The notes: a model not told the origin generated them from the letters alone. Positions 53,359 through 63,491 are shown, numbered from the stretch's first letter. The stretch is 64,000 bases of DNA from JAQIBY01 sp963676165 (GCA_963676165.1 OY781043.1:1736001-1800000), one strand, 5' to 3'. Numbers and translations are program-made.

Positions 53359-55620
53359 ATGAAGATGTACAACGAAACAATTAAAACAATCACCTTGCCT
53401 GATGGTCGTACCATAGAAATTTCTACTGGTAAATTGGCTAAACAGGCAGCAGGTTCTGTTGTTGTGAAAATGGGAGAGACCATGCTTCTTGCAACAGTAA
53501 CTGCATCAAAAGAACCCAAAGCTGATGTTGATTTTCTACCTTTATCTGTAGAATATCGCGAAAATTATTCAGCTGTCGGACGTTTCCCTGGTGGCTTTTT
53601 AAAGCGCGAAGGTCGTCCTTCAGACAGCGAAATATTAACTGCCCGCTTGGTTGATAGAGCAATTCGCCCTTTATTCCCTGATGGGTTTCATTATGAAGTA
53701 TTTGTAACAATTAATCTTATTTCAGCAAACAAAAATGATATGCCTGATGCCCTCGCAGGTTTGGCTGCATCATCTGCTATTGCTGTTTCTGATTTGCCAT
53801 TTAATGGTCCTATTTCAGAAGTACGTGTTTCCCGTATCAACGGTGAGTTTGTTGTAAATCCAGGTTTCAATGAAAATCAGGAAGCTGATATCGACATCAT
53901 GGTTGCAGCAACTGAGGAAAATATCATGATGGTTGAAGGCGAAATGCACGAAGTTCAGGAAAAAGACCTTCTCGAAGCCATCAAAACTGCTCACAATGCA
54001 ATTATTCCAATGTGTCAGATTCAGAATGAACTGATGAAAGATGCAAACAGAGCTGAAAAACGTGAAATCGTATTGCCTGAGTCTGATGAGGCTCTTTTTG
54101 AAGAAATCAAGACTGCTTGTTATCAGAAATGTTACGATATCGCTAAACAAGGACTTGCTGACAAACATAAACGTGCAGAACTTTTTGATAATGTTCTTGC
54201 TGAGTACATGGAGAAATATGAAGAAGACGATGATACTGTAAATCATGGTTTGATTAAAAAATATTTCCATGATATCCATAAAGAAGCTGTACGTCAGTGT
54301 GTTTTGAATGAAGCCGTTCGTTTAGATGGTCGTAAAACCGACGAGATCCGCCCAATTTGGTGCGAAATTGATGCACTGCCAACTGCTCATGGTTCTGCAA
54401 TCTTTACTCGTGGTGAAACACAATCTTTAACCACTGTAACTCTTGGAACCAAGTTAGACGAGAAAATGTTGGACGGAGTAATGTTCCAAGGATACGAACA
54501 ATTCTTATTGCATTACAATTTCCCACCATTCTGTACTGGAGATGCTCGTCCAAGTCGTGGCACTAGCCGTCGTGAAATCGGTCATGGAAACCTTGCACAT
54601 CGTGCACTATTACCTATGGTGCCTAAAAAAGACCAAGATTTTCCATATACTCTACGTATCGTTTCTGATATTTTAGAATCTAATGGTTCTTCTTCAATGG
54701 CAACTGTTTGTGCTGGTACTTTAGCACTTATGGATGCTGGTGTGAAAATGAAGAAACCAGTTTCCGGTATCGCAATGGGAATGATTTCCGATTCTCAAAG
54801 CGGAAAATATGCAATTCTTAGTGATATTCTTGGTGATGAAGACCACCTTGGAGATATGGACTTTAAAGTAACTGGTACTAAAGATGGTATTACTGCAACA
54901 CAAATGGATATTAAAGTTGACGGACTTTCTTTTGAAGTACTTGCAAAAGCACTTGAGCAAGCCAAAAAAGGTCGCTTACATATCCTTGGTATTATGACTG
55001 ATGCCATTGCAGAACCACGTGCTGAATACAAAGAACATGCTCCTCATATTGAAGGAATTACCATTCCTAAAGATATGATTGGTGCTGTAATTGGTCCTGG
55101 TGGAAAAATCATCCAAGAAATTCAGAAAGAAACCAACACTGTTATTACCATTGAAGAAGTGGATGACAAAGGTCAAGTGGAAGTATTTGCTGAAAATAAA
55201 ACTGACATTGAAGCTGCAATGACTCGCATTAAAGGCATTGTTGCTGTTCCTGAAGTTGGTGAAATTTATGATGGTACCGTTAAAACACTTGCTTCTTATG
55301 GTGCATTTGTTGAAATTTTACCTGGAAAAGACGGATTGCTTCATATCTCAGAAATTGAATGGAGACGCATCCATGCAGTTGAAGATGTATTGAAAGAAGG
55401 ACAGAAAATTCAGGTGAAAGTGGTTGGTATTGACGAACGTTCTGGTAAAATCAAACTTAGCCGTAAGGCCTTGATTGAAAAACCTGAAGGTTACGAAGAA
55501 CCAAGACGCGATATCAGAAGCACTGATGGAGATAAAGAACGCAGAAATCAAAAACCTAGACATAGCGGAGGACGTCGTGACGATAGACGTGATGACAGAC
55601 CTCGTAAACGCCGTGACTAA
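53359..55620 (+). CDS. pnp: polynucleotide phosphorylase
   Basis: 753 residues. Two RNase PH-like domains (first with GRFPGGFLKREGRPSDSEIL near 70; second with AHGSAIFTRGETQSLTTVTL and RDIGH-like motif GTSRREIGHGNLAHRALLP), a KH domain (MIGAVIGPGGKIIQEIQ, near 571) and an S1 domain (YDGTVKTLASYGAFVEILPG, near 635). It ends in an Arg/Asp-rich tail (RRDIRSTDGD ... RPRKRRD), longer than in E. coli and probably RNA-binding. It degrades RNA 3' to 5' by phosphorolysis. Confidence 0.96.
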   Translation: MKMYNETIKTITLPDGRTIEISTGKLAKQAAGSVVVKMGETMLLATVTASKEPKADVDFLPLSVEYRENYSAVGRFPGGFLKREGRPSDSEILTARLVDRAIRPLFPDGFHYEVFVTINLISANKNDMPDALAGLAASSAIAVSDLPFNGPISEVRVSRINGEFVVNPGFNENQEADIDIMVAATEENIMMVEGEMHEVQEKDLLEAIKTAHNAIIPMCQIQNELMKDANRAEKREIVLPESDEALFEEIKTACYQKCYDIAKQGLADKHKRAELFDNVLAEYMEKYEEDDDTVNHGLIKKYFHDIHKEAVRQCVLNEAVRLDGRKTDEIRPIWCEIDALPTAHGSAIFTRGETQSLTTVTLGTKLDEKMLDGVMFQGYEQFLLHYNFPPFCTGDARPSRGTSRREIGHGNLAHRALLPMVPKKDQDFPYTLRIVSDILESNGSSSMATVCAGTLALMDAGVKMKKPVSGIAMGMISDSQSGKYAILSDILGDEDHLGDMDFKVTGTKDGITATQMDIKVDGLSFEVLAKALEQAKKGRLHILGIMTDAIAEPRAEYKEHAPHIEGITIPKDMIGAVIGPGGKIIQEIQKETNTVITIEEVDDKGQVEVFAENKTDIEAAMTRIKGIVAVPEVGEIYDGTVKTLASYGAFVEILPGKDGLLHISEIEWRRIHAVEDVLKEGQKIQVKVVGIDERSGKIKLSRKALIEKPEGYEEPRRDIRSTDGDKERRNQKPRHSGGRRDDRRDDRPRKRRD

Positions 55621-55638
55621 TTTGATAAACATATTTTT

Positions 55639-55667
55639 AAAGCCCATCGTTTCGGTGGGCTTTTTTT
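55639..55667 (+). terminator. intrinsic terminator of pnp
   Basis: The stem AAAGCCCATCG / CGGTGGGCTTT, loop TTT, then seven T, 18 bp after the stop. Confidence 0.8.
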
Positions 55668-55726
55668 GTGTTATTCATTCATTAGATATTTCTCTCTCTT
55701 CAAACAAAGTTTCTCCCAAACTTTCC

Positions 55727-55734
55727 TAAATTTG
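55727..55734 (+). promoter_or_regulatory. -7 element abutting the next start codon
   Basis: TAAATTTG fits TAnnTTTG and ends only 4 bp before the ATG at 55739, so the transcript would begin at or very near the start codon (leaderless). Confidence 0.4.
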
Positions 55735-55738
55735 CAGT

Positions 55739-56062
55739 ATGGAATGTCCAAATTGTCATCATAAAGGAAATCTGCTTAAACGCCCTTTCGTCAAAAGAAA
55801 AGGATTGCCAGATCGCTATTGCGTGAACTGTGGCGCTCAAATCAAAGTACATTATCATTATGGTAAAATCGCTTTGCTTGTCGGTGGAATTTTTCTTTTG
55901 TTAATTCTCATTCATTTAATCCTTTTAGCAATGGGATATCCTGGCGTTAACAGTGGAATGGCAGGTGGTTTAACGGGAGCTTTCCTTGTTATTTTCATGC
56001 AACGTAAGCCTTTTGTCGATCTTGAACATATCCAATACAAAAAATCAAAGAAGAAAAAATAA
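55739..56062 (+). CDS. zinc-ribbon membrane protein
   Basis: 107 residues. CPNCHHKG (residue 3) and YCVNCGAQ (near 29) form a zinc ribbon, then two membrane helices (about 43-63 and 71-86) and a basic tail (KKSKKKK). Unknown role. It has the same plan as the 46055 protein but no close sequence similarity. Five bases separate it from the exonuclease fusion gene, so the two are co-transcribed. Confidence 0.65.
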   Translation: MECPNCHHKGNLLKRPFVKRKGLPDRYCVNCGAQIKVHYHYGKIALLVGGIFLLLILIHLILLAMGYPGVNSGMAGGLTGAFLVIFMQRKPFVDLEHIQYKKSKKKK

Positions 56063-56067
56063 CAGCA

Positions 56068-57459
56068 ATGCAAAAATATGCCGTTTTAGATGTTGAAACA
56101 ACTGGCGGTAGTCCGAAACGAGATAAAATTACGGACATCGCTATCTATGTCTTTGATGGTAAAAATATCCTTGATTCTTTTGAATCTCTAGTCAATCCTG
56201 AATGCAATATTCCAGCATACATTACAGCTTTAACTGGTATTAACAACGATATGGTTGAAAATGCTCCGTTTTTTTATGAAATCGCTAAGCAAATTATTGA
56301 AATAACAGAAGATTGCATTGTTGTTGGTCATAACGTTAACTTTGATTATCAATTTATTAAGAGCGAATTTAAGCAGCTTGGCTACGAATACAAACGAGAC
56401 ACGATTTGCACGGTAAAGCTTTCCAGAAAACTCATGCCGGGCATGTCTGGATATAAGTTAGACATTCTTACAAATTCACTAAATATTACAATAGCTAATC
56501 GACATAGAGCTACAGGAGATGCCAGAGCTACAGTGGATTTGTTTGCGCATTTATTGCGTTTAGATCAACTGGAGTTTAATGGGTCGCATGTCAATGGCAA
56601 TCAATTTAAAGGCACGCATCCGGAGCTTGATGCGAAACTTGTAAAGTCTATCCCGGAAGGAACAGGAGTTTATTATTTCTTTGATGAAAATGACAAATTG
56701 CTTTACGTTGGGAAAAGTAAGAATATTTACAAACGTGTACATACTCATCTTAACAATGAAAAAACTGGCAGAGCTGTTGAGATGAAATCTCAAATTACAC
56801 AGATTGATTACGAAGTAACAGGAAGCGAGTTGATTGCATTGTTGAAAGAGAGTCATGAGATTAAAAAATTAAAACCTCTATTTAATCGTGCCCAACGTCG
56901 TGCGATGAGTGCGTATGGACTGTATGCTTTTGAGGATGAGCATGGGTATATCCAAATGCGCATTAGAAAAAATAATGATACAAGTGAAACGCCTGTACTT
57001 TGCTTCACCAGTATGAAAACTGCGAGAGCTACCTTGTTCCGTTGGGTAGAGGAAAATGAACTCTGTCAAAAATTGTGTGGTTTGTATGAATCTGCCGGAG
57101 CGTGTTTTTCGCATGGACTTGGCGAGTGTCATGGTGCGTGCATAGGCGAGGAGCCTGCAGATGAATACAATAAGCGTGTTAAACGAATTCTTAAGAAATA
57201 TAGCATTGTTGAGAGCAATATGTTGATTGTGGACAAGGGACGAGATCATGAAGAGTTGTCTGTTGTTCAAGTGAATCATGGGAAATACATGGGATATGGA
57301 TTCATAAATCGGGCATTAGCTGATTCCAAAGAAGATTTAATTGATTGCATTCGCCCGTATGACGATAATCGTGAAGTTCGAATGATTATTCGACAATATC
57401 TGGAGAAAAACGGAAAGAAAGTGCAATTGGTTTATTACGACGATAAAGAGAATTATTAG
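56068..57459 (+). CDS. exonuclease-GIY-YIG nuclease fusion (DnaQ-UvrC-like)
   Basis: 463 residues. Residues 1-170 are a DEDDh exonuclease (YAVLDVETTGGSPKRDKITD, GHNVNFDYQF, HRATGDARATVDL). Residues about 200-280 are a GIY-YIG endonuclease like UvrC (GTGVYYFFDENDKLLYVGKS ... HLNNEKTGRAVEM), followed by about 180 residues including a four-cysteine segment (CQKLCGLYESAGACFSHGLG, then ECHGAC). Family known from many Bacteroidota and actinobacterial genomes; thought to act in DNA repair beside UvrABC. It is followed by the helicase after 50 bp. Confidence 0.85.
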   Translation: MQKYAVLDVETTGGSPKRDKITDIAIYVFDGKNILDSFESLVNPECNIPAYITALTGINNDMVENAPFFYEIAKQIIEITEDCIVVGHNVNFDYQFIKSEFKQLGYEYKRDTICTVKLSRKLMPGMSGYKLDILTNSLNITIANRHRATGDARATVDLFAHLLRLDQLEFNGSHVNGNQFKGTHPELDAKLVKSIPEGTGVYYFFDENDKLLYVGKSKNIYKRVHTHLNNEKTGRAVEMKSQITQIDYEVTGSELIALLKESHEIKKLKPLFNRAQRRAMSAYGLYAFEDEHGYIQMRIRKNNDTSETPVLCFTSMKTARATLFRWVEENELCQKLCGLYESAGACFSHGLGECHGACIGEEPADEYNKRVKRILKKYSIVESNMLIVDKGRDHEELSVVQVNHGKYMGYGFINRALADSKEDLIDCIRPYDDNREVRMIIRQYLEKNGKKVQLVYYDDKENY

Positions 57460-57509
57460 TTGGTTTTGACTTAGGATTTTCTTAATTTTAAATCATAAAC
57501 CGAAAAAAC

Positions 57510-59759
57510 ATGACAACAAAACAATCTGCAGCAACATACGCATCTCGTTACATCAATTCTACTCAGCGCCATGTGTTTCTCACCGGAAAAGCAGGAACCG
57601 GAAAAACTACTTTTCTCAAAGAAATTGTAAGCAATACACATAAAAATACCATTGTCGCTGCACCAACAGGTATTGCAGCCATTAATGCCGGAGGTGTAAC
57701 TCTACACAGCTTATTTCAGTTGCCTTTTGGTAGTTTCTTGCCTTCAAACACAAGCTTGTCTTCTGGGGATTACAACACGCAGATAAATACTCCAAATAGC
57801 TTAATGAAAGCCATTAAACTAAATACGCACAAGCGAAAATTGCTTCAAGAATTGGAGTTGCTTATCATTGATGAGGTGAGTATGATGCGTGCCGATTTGT
57901 TGGATGCAATTGACCATGTTCTGAAAACAGTGCGTCGAAAACGCTCAGAAAGTTTTGGGGGAGTACAGTTATTACTCATAGGTGATATGTTGCAATTGCC
58001 TCCGGTTGTAAAGCAACATGAATGGGAGTATCTCAAATCTTTTTATGCTTCGCCGTTTTTCTTTCATGCTAAAAGCTTGGAAAATCATCCCCCTGTGTAT
58101 CTCGAACTTGAGAAAATTTATCGGCAACAAGATCAAGAGTTTGTTAATCTGTTAAATAATTTACGAGACAATAAGCTCACTGCTGACGATATGAAGCTCT
58201 TAAATAAATATTATCAACCTAAATTGTCTGAAAAAGAAAAGAAAGGAGCCGTTTCTTTAACAACACACAATAAGCAGGCTGATGAAATTAATCGAAGCAT
58301 GTTAAATTCACTTCCGGGCAAATCCTTTCATTATAAGGCAGATGTAAGTGGTGATTTTAATGAGTATCTTTATCCTGTTGAACATGATTTAGAACTCAAA
58401 GAGGGTGCACAGATCATGTTTATTAAAAATGACTACAGCGGGCAACAGCGTTATTTCAATGGGAAAATTGGCGAAATTGATGAGTTGTCTGAGGATTCCA
58501 TTTGGGTGCGTTTCCCTGATACGGGAGAGTGCTTTGAAATTGAGCATTACACCTGGGAAAACAAACGATACACTCTCAATAAAGAAATTGGAGAAATTGA
58601 AGAAAAGGAAATTGGAAAGTTTCAACATTATCCCATTAAACTTGCTTGGGCCATCACTGTTCATAAATCGCAAGGTTTAACTTTTGATAAAGCAATTATT
58701 GATGTTTCAAGAGCTTTTGCTCCGGGACAGGCATACGTTGCGCTTAGTCGATTACGAAGTCTTAAAGGATTGATTCTTACAAGCACTTTACCACAGCATG
58801 GATTGAAAATTGACAATACTCTATCTGAGTTTTCAAAACGCAAACAAGACTTAAATGAACTTTCTGAGAACATTAAAACAGAGTCGTTTCGGTATTTAAA
58901 ACATTTTTTGGCCGATTGCTTTGATTTTGTCGAATTGAAATATGCCATTGATGATCATATTCTTACTTACGACAAGGACGAAAAACGTTCGGCAAAACAG
59001 AAACATAAAGCTTGGGCAGTAGGATTAAAAGAAGATATTTTGCCCATTATCGAAACGGGGAAAAAGTTTCTGAGTCAATTGCATAAACTTACCATTTCTG
59101 AGAGTAATTGCGACACAGATCGCTTGGAGGAGAGAGTAAAAGCAGCATCTGACTATTTTTCACCTTTACTCAAAAAATTAACGGACAAGGTAAATAACCA
59201 GATTGATTCGCTTGGGTCTGCTCGTGGCTTAAAAAAGTACATAACCGAACTAAAGGCTCTGGATGGAATTTTCCTTAAGCGATTAAAGCGTCTTATGCGC
59301 GCATCAATTTTTGTACAGGCATACAAAGAAGGAGAGGAGCCTGATTTGGATTTCATCCGCCAAAGTCGAGATTTAATTGACTTGCCTGCAAAATTAAAGC
59401 AAAAAACTAAAGCAAAACCAAAGAAAAAGACAGTAAAAAAAGAGGAGAAACCGCCTAAGAAGCCAACCTTCGAAATCAGTTTTGAACTTTATCAGGAGCT
59501 TAAGGATGTTGAGAAAGTAGCAGCAGAACGGGGATTTTCACCTTCCACAATTTATAGCCATTTGGCTCAATGTGTGGCGAAAAATATGATTCCTGTTACG
59601 GAGTTTATTTCAGAAAGTAAAATGGAGCTTATTATCCAGGCTCAAAAAGCTGTGGATAGTCATAAACTAGGTGATATTAAAGCCGTGCTTGGCGATGAAT
59701 TTTCTTACGAAGATATTCGCTTCGCGATGGCTGGATATTTTTCGGAACCCAAGGAATAA
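57510..59759 (+). CDS. Pif1/RecD-like helicase with C-terminal HTH
   Basis: 749 residues. Superfamily 1B helicase: Walker A LTGKAGTGKTTFLKEI (near 26), Walker B LLIIDEVSMMRADLLDAI (near 120), GDMLQLPPV (motif III), and late motif AITVHKSQGLTFDKAIIDVS (near 385) with YVALSRLRSL. After about residue 460 come a helical region, a Lys-rich linker (KAKPKKKTVKKEEKPPKKP) and a winged helix-turn-helix near 665-700 (YQELKDVEKVAAERGFSPST). DNA unwinding at forks or in repair is expected. Probably one transcript with the nuclease fusion upstream. Confidence 0.87.
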   Translation: MTTKQSAATYASRYINSTQRHVFLTGKAGTGKTTFLKEIVSNTHKNTIVAAPTGIAAINAGGVTLHSLFQLPFGSFLPSNTSLSSGDYNTQINTPNSLMKAIKLNTHKRKLLQELELLIIDEVSMMRADLLDAIDHVLKTVRRKRSESFGGVQLLLIGDMLQLPPVVKQHEWEYLKSFYASPFFFHAKSLENHPPVYLELEKIYRQQDQEFVNLLNNLRDNKLTADDMKLLNKYYQPKLSEKEKKGAVSLTTHNKQADEINRSMLNSLPGKSFHYKADVSGDFNEYLYPVEHDLELKEGAQIMFIKNDYSGQQRYFNGKIGEIDELSEDSIWVRFPDTGECFEIEHYTWENKRYTLNKEIGEIEEKEIGKFQHYPIKLAWAITVHKSQGLTFDKAIIDVSRAFAPGQAYVALSRLRSLKGLILTSTLPQHGLKIDNTLSEFSKRKQDLNELSENIKTESFRYLKHFLADCFDFVELKYAIDDHILTYDKDEKRSAKQKHKAWAVGLKEDILPIIETGKKFLSQLHKLTISESNCDTDRLEERVKAASDYFSPLLKKLTDKVNNQIDSLGSARGLKKYITELKALDGIFLKRLKRLMRASIFVQAYKEGEEPDLDFIRQSRDLIDLPAKLKQKTKAKPKKKTVKKEEKPPKKPTFEISFELYQELKDVEKVAAERGFSPSTIYSHLAQCVAKNMIPVTEFISESKMELIIQAQKAVDSHKLGDIKAVLGDEFSYEDIRFAMAGYFSEPKE

Positions 59760-59814
59760 TCATTTGGTTTGACAGATTACTTTTCTTAGCTTTATCCCAA
59801 ATAAATTGTATTGT

Positions 59815-60372
59815 ATGAAATCTTTAAAGACCTTAATTCCGGTAATTATCTTTTTGCTAGCTATTGCATCATTGACCTCTTGCAATAAAGAAACGAAATT
59901 TATTGAACAAACTGTCAATGATAAATATGCCATTTCTGTTCCTGAATACATGACTTATTTGCCTGGCATGAGCGATGAAGCATCGTTTCAGTATGGTGAT
60001 GAAGCGCAAGAGTTTTATGTGTTGATTATCGATGAGTCAAGAGACGAATTTTATGCAGTTTTCGATGAGTATTTCCTTGAAGAGCTGTATGAGCGTAATC
60101 TAAAAGGATATACTGACATGGTTATTGATAATATGAACGAAACATCTGACATCTTCAATGTGGGTGATTATAAAGAGCTTACAATTGGTGGGATGGATGC
60201 TTATCAGACTGACTTTTATGGAGTGTTTAATGATTTAGATATTTATTATCATTTCACTACACTTGAGTCTGACAATAGCTTTTATCAAATCATGAGTTGG
60301 ACATTAAAACCCAATATGGAAAAGCATAAGCCAGATATGGGAAAAATAGCTAGTAGTTTTAAAGAATTATAA
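59815..60372 (+). CDS. lipoprotein of unknown function
   Basis: 185 residues from ATG 59815, which begins a lipoprotein signal (MKSLKTLIPVIIFLLAIASL, then TSC); starting three codons earlier is less likely. The mature protein (YAISVPEYMTYLPGMSDEAS ... GGMDAYQTDFYGVFND) resembles periplasmic proteins of the PsbP/DUF1795-like fold. No catalytic residues visible. It follows the helicase by 55 bp and has its own terminator. Confidence 0.65.
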   Translation: MKSLKTLIPVIIFLLAIASLTSCNKETKFIEQTVNDKYAISVPEYMTYLPGMSDEASFQYGDEAQEFYVLIIDESRDEFYAVFDEYFLEELYERNLKGYTDMVIDNMNETSDIFNVGDYKELTIGGMDAYQTDFYGVFNDLDIYYHFTTLESDNSFYQIMSWTLKPNMEKHKPDMGKIASSFKEL

Positions 60373-60392
60373 AAAAATCAAATATATGATTG

Positions 60393-60423
60393 AAAGTGTC
60401 AGCAGTTGTTGGCACTTTTTTTT
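60393..60423 (+). terminator. intrinsic terminator
   Basis: The stem AAAGTG(T)C / GGCACTTT with a loop of about 10 nt and a long T-run, 20 bp past the lipoprotein gene. Confidence 0.7.
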
Positions 60424-60629
60424 GTTTAATCAGTTGTCCCACAAAAAAGCAAGACTGATATCGGAATAAAAGAGTGCATTTCATTGTTTTGACTCATTGT
60501 TGGTGTTAGTTAATTAACAACATAGCAGTACAAAGCATTCTAAGTTGTAAAACATTTCACAATAATGTGGTTTTGTCAATGTTAATAAACAAAAAAATGT
60601 TACTTTCGCCGTTTTAAAACACAAAAACT

Positions 60630-61988
60630 ATGTTACTATTATCAGCAGCAACACACGCAACAGAACATGCACCGAGTGTTCCGCTTTGGGCATTGATTCC
60701 GTTTATTTTAATGTTGGCCATGATTGCAGTAGGGCCATTGATGTTTGAACACTGGTGGGAACAAAACAAAAACAAGTTGATTGTTTCTCTTGTTTTGGGA
60801 GTTCCGACTGCAATTTACTTGATTGCTCAAGGCATGACGCATGAATTGCAACATCAGTTATTGTTTGATTACATCCCATTTATTATTCTCCTCGGTTCGC
60901 TATTTGTTATTACCGGTGGAATTCATTTACAAGGGGATATTGAGGCAAAACCATGGATTAATACACTTTTCCTTGGTATTGGTGCTGTTCTTGCTTCTTT
61001 GATGGGAACTACTGGTGCAGCTATGCTGCTTATTCGTCCGGTGATTAAAACAAACTCTGAGCGTAAATATCGCGTTCATACGATTTTGTTCTTTATTGCT
61101 ATTGTAGCAAATGCAGGTGGTTTGTTAACTCCATTAGGAGATCCACCATTATTCTTGCTGTACCTCCGTGGTGCAGAATTCTCATGGTTCTTCCACTTGC
61201 TTCCTGAATGGGCATTTGTGAATGTTAGCCTTCTTGTTATTTACTTTATTGTTGATTCATATTATCACAAAAAAGAACCTGCGGCTAATCTTGTATTTGA
61301 CAAAAGCAATATTGCCCCAATTAAGCTCAAAGGAAATCTTAATTTCCTGTGGTTAGCAGGTGTTGTAGCATCTGTTGCTTTCCTTAATAAAGGAAATTTT
61401 CCAGCATGGGATTCAAATCATATTTTTGAAGATGGAAGTCATGGAAATGATTATCTAGGCTTTATACGTGAAGGAACTATGGCACTGATGGCTGTCCTTT
61501 CTCTCGTCTTAACGAAGAAAACCTTACGTCAGGCAAATAAATTTACATGGGTGCCAATTACTGAAGTTGCTTTTTTATTCCTTGGTATTTTCATTACAAT
61601 GACTCCTGCCTTAAAATATTTAGAAATAAATGCTCATGAACTTGGAATAACAGATCCAACTCAATTCTATTATGCAACAGGTGCATTGAGTTCATTCCTC
61701 GATAATGCTCCAACTGCTGTTTCATTTCATAAATTAGCTATAGGGCTTGTCGAAACAGGTACGCCTGGTTTAGTTGCAGGTATTTCTGAACATATTTTAA
61801 CCGCTATTAGCCTTGGTGCCGTATTCTTTGGTGCAATGACATATATTGGTAATGGACCAAACTTTATGGTTAAAGCAATTGCAGAAGAAAACAAAATTAA
61901 CATGCCTAGCTTCTTTGCTTACATGTTTAAATTCTCACTTATTGTGCTCTTGCCATTGTATATCCTTGTTCAGATTATTTTCTTATAA
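60630..61988 (+). CDS. NhaD-type sodium/proton antiporter
   Basis: 452 residues, about 12-13 membrane helices, ion-transporter superfamily. Signatures: LASLMGTTGAAMLLIRPVI (near 132), NAGGLLTPLGDPPLFLLYLRG (near 170), GALSSFLDNAPTAVSFHKLA (near 355, with the Asp expected in ion binding) and MTYIGNGPNFMVKAIAEENK (near 410). It exchanges Na+ (or Li+) for H+ across the inner membrane, suiting a saline or alkaline habitat. Transcribed alone. Confidence 0.85.
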   Translation: MLLLSAATHATEHAPSVPLWALIPFILMLAMIAVGPLMFEHWWEQNKNKLIVSLVLGVPTAIYLIAQGMTHELQHQLLFDYIPFIILLGSLFVITGGIHLQGDIEAKPWINTLFLGIGAVLASLMGTTGAAMLLIRPVIKTNSERKYRVHTILFFIAIVANAGGLLTPLGDPPLFLLYLRGAEFSWFFHLLPEWAFVNVSLLVIYFIVDSYYHKKEPAANLVFDKSNIAPIKLKGNLNFLWLAGVVASVAFLNKGNFPAWDSNHIFEDGSHGNDYLGFIREGTMALMAVLSLVLTKKTLRQANKFTWVPITEVAFLFLGIFITMTPALKYLEINAHELGITDPTQFYYATGALSSFLDNAPTAVSFHKLAIGLVETGTPGLVAGISEHILTAISLGAVFFGAMTYIGNGPNFMVKAIAEENKINMPSFFAYMFKFSLIVLLPLYILVQIIFL

Positions 61989-62016
61989 ATAAAATATTTT
62001 CATTGATTAAGATAAG

Positions 62017-62043
62017 GCCCGGCAGATAATGTCGGGCTTTTGT
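62017..62043 (+). terminator. intrinsic terminator of the antiporter gene
   Basis: The stem GCCCGGC / GTCGGGC (one mismatch) with a loop of 7 nt and TTTT, 28 bp after the stop. Confidence 0.65.
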
Positions 62044-62133
62044 CTGTTTTAGATTTCTTCAGATTGAATTCATGATGCTTTAGAATCTTTACTTTGGGGT
62101 TTGTTATAGAGTTTTAAGTTGCACGATCCACTA

Positions 62134-62183
62134 GCTTTTGGACATGATTTTTGCACTTAAAAGCAAAAATTCATGCCAAAAGC
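62134..62183 (+). repeat. long imperfect hairpin in a 380-bp gap
   Basis: GCTTTTGGACATGATTTTTG (62134-62153) and its complement ending CATGCCAAAAGC (62183) pair over about 20 bp with one bulge on each side. A 32-codon frame beginning MPKANYLHLQRLME starts inside it (62173-62271). No T-run follows, so it is not a terminator. It may be the end of a lost insertion sequence. The rest of 62,044-62,416 shows nothing else. Confidence 0.4.
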
Positions 62184-62416
62184 GAATTATTTACACCTTC
62201 AACGTCTAATGGAATCTTACCTTACAATAACTTTACAGAACAAAATTAAAATTAGCCCTGTTATCTTGTGAATTTGAACACATGAAGGGTATTAGATTAA
62301 AAGAATTTGATACATTCTTAAATTTGAATGCACAATAAATTATTGCCAAGAAAAATGTTTATTTTGACAATTTTGTGTGGCTGTGATTCACAAGAACTCA
62401 ACAAAAACCTATCGCT

Positions 62417-63481
62417 TTAATTGCACTTGTTACGACCAAATAACCAATCCCAGAAAGTTCGTTCGCAAGGTGCTTCAGGAAGACTGTCAGGTGGTGGTGG
62501 GGTGTAGATGTTTGGTGAATCTTCTCCCAATTGTGGTGTGCTAATGTTTAAAAAGAGTACATTTTGATCAATTTCCATCCCATGGATATAAAATGACATC
62601 TCTGTTTTCACAACTTGGCGTGAAAGTTCTTGTTGCAAAGTTGCATCCTCATAACTTTCATCACTTTCTTCAGCCTGACGATACATGTCGTCAAGATTTT
62701 TAATCTTGGAATCGTAGTTTTTTGCATCCTCACTGCTTGCATGCAAAAAGCCTCGTACCAATGCTTGCCAAACTCCTTTTTCTAAACTTGATGATACATC
62801 AAATTGATTGATATTTTCTAAATCAGAAGTTTTTCTGTAACGATATACGTAGCCAGGTGGATCATAACTGAATCCATTTGTTATTGTTTTCATGCTCACA
62901 TCTCTGCCATCAAATTCCAGCATACATGTAAAGCTCTTAACACCATCAGGAGTTGAATCGGTAATATGTATTTCAGCAACTTCAGCTGCTGCATACGCTC
63001 GTGTGTTGCTTACTTCGTACTCTTTGGAGTAAAACTCACAATAAACATTTAATACGGAGCTTTTTGCTTCTGCCCGGTCATCCCAGGCCATGAGGATAAA
63101 TTGCTCTTTGTTTTCATTTTCAAAAGATTCGACAATGCGAAAATCATCAGGATGATAGGGAAGTCTACTTGTATATTTTCCAAGTTTTTCAACTATTTCT
63201 TGCAATTTATAGGTTCTATGCTCTTCTGTTTCAACTTGAAAATGCTCTGATGTGTAAGCAACTTCTACCTCACGAAGCATTGCTATCATTGCTTTTGCTC
63301 TTATTTCTGCTTGTATCTGAGCGACAGAATCTACACTAAGTCTTGGATCTGAAATTCCAACAGCTGTAATATCTCCATGTAAAGGTATATTCCTTATCCA
63401 ATCAGGGGTTTGATAAAACTGTGCATTAGCCGATAAAGCAAAGACAAAAAATAAACTAAAAAATATCTGAAACTTCCTCAT
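62417..63481 (-). CDS. secreted LPP20-like protein
   Basis: 354 residues from ATG 63481, which opens a signal peptide (MRKFQIFFSLFFVFALSANA); the frame is open to 63652 but overlaps the rimO gene there. The start of the mature part (PDWIRNIPLHGDITAVGISD ... AQIQAEIRAKAMIAMLREVE) follows the pattern of LPP20-type envelope proteins, with a strand-helix unit ending in a run of Ala/Ile. The C-terminus is acidic and Pro-rich. Role unknown. Divergent from rimO with overlapping promoters. Confidence 0.6.
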   Translation of the reverse strand: MRKFQIFFSLFFVFALSANAQFYQTPDWIRNIPLHGDITAVGISDPRLSVDSVAQIQAEIRAKAMIAMLREVEVAYTSEHFQVETEEHRTYKLQEIVEKLGKYTSRLPYHPDDFRIVESFENENKEQFILMAWDDRAEAKSSVLNVYCEFYSKEYEVSNTRAYAAAEVAEIHITDSTPDGVKSFTCMLEFDGRDVSMKTITNGFSYDPPGYVYRYRKTSDLENINQFDVSSSLEKGVWQALVRGFLHASSEDAKNYDSKIKNLDDMYRQAEESDESYEDATLQQELSRQVVKTEMSFYIHGMEIDQNVLFLNISTPQLGEDSPNIYTPPPPDSLPEAPCERTFWDWLFGRNKCN

Positions 63482-63491
63482 ATCTCTATGT

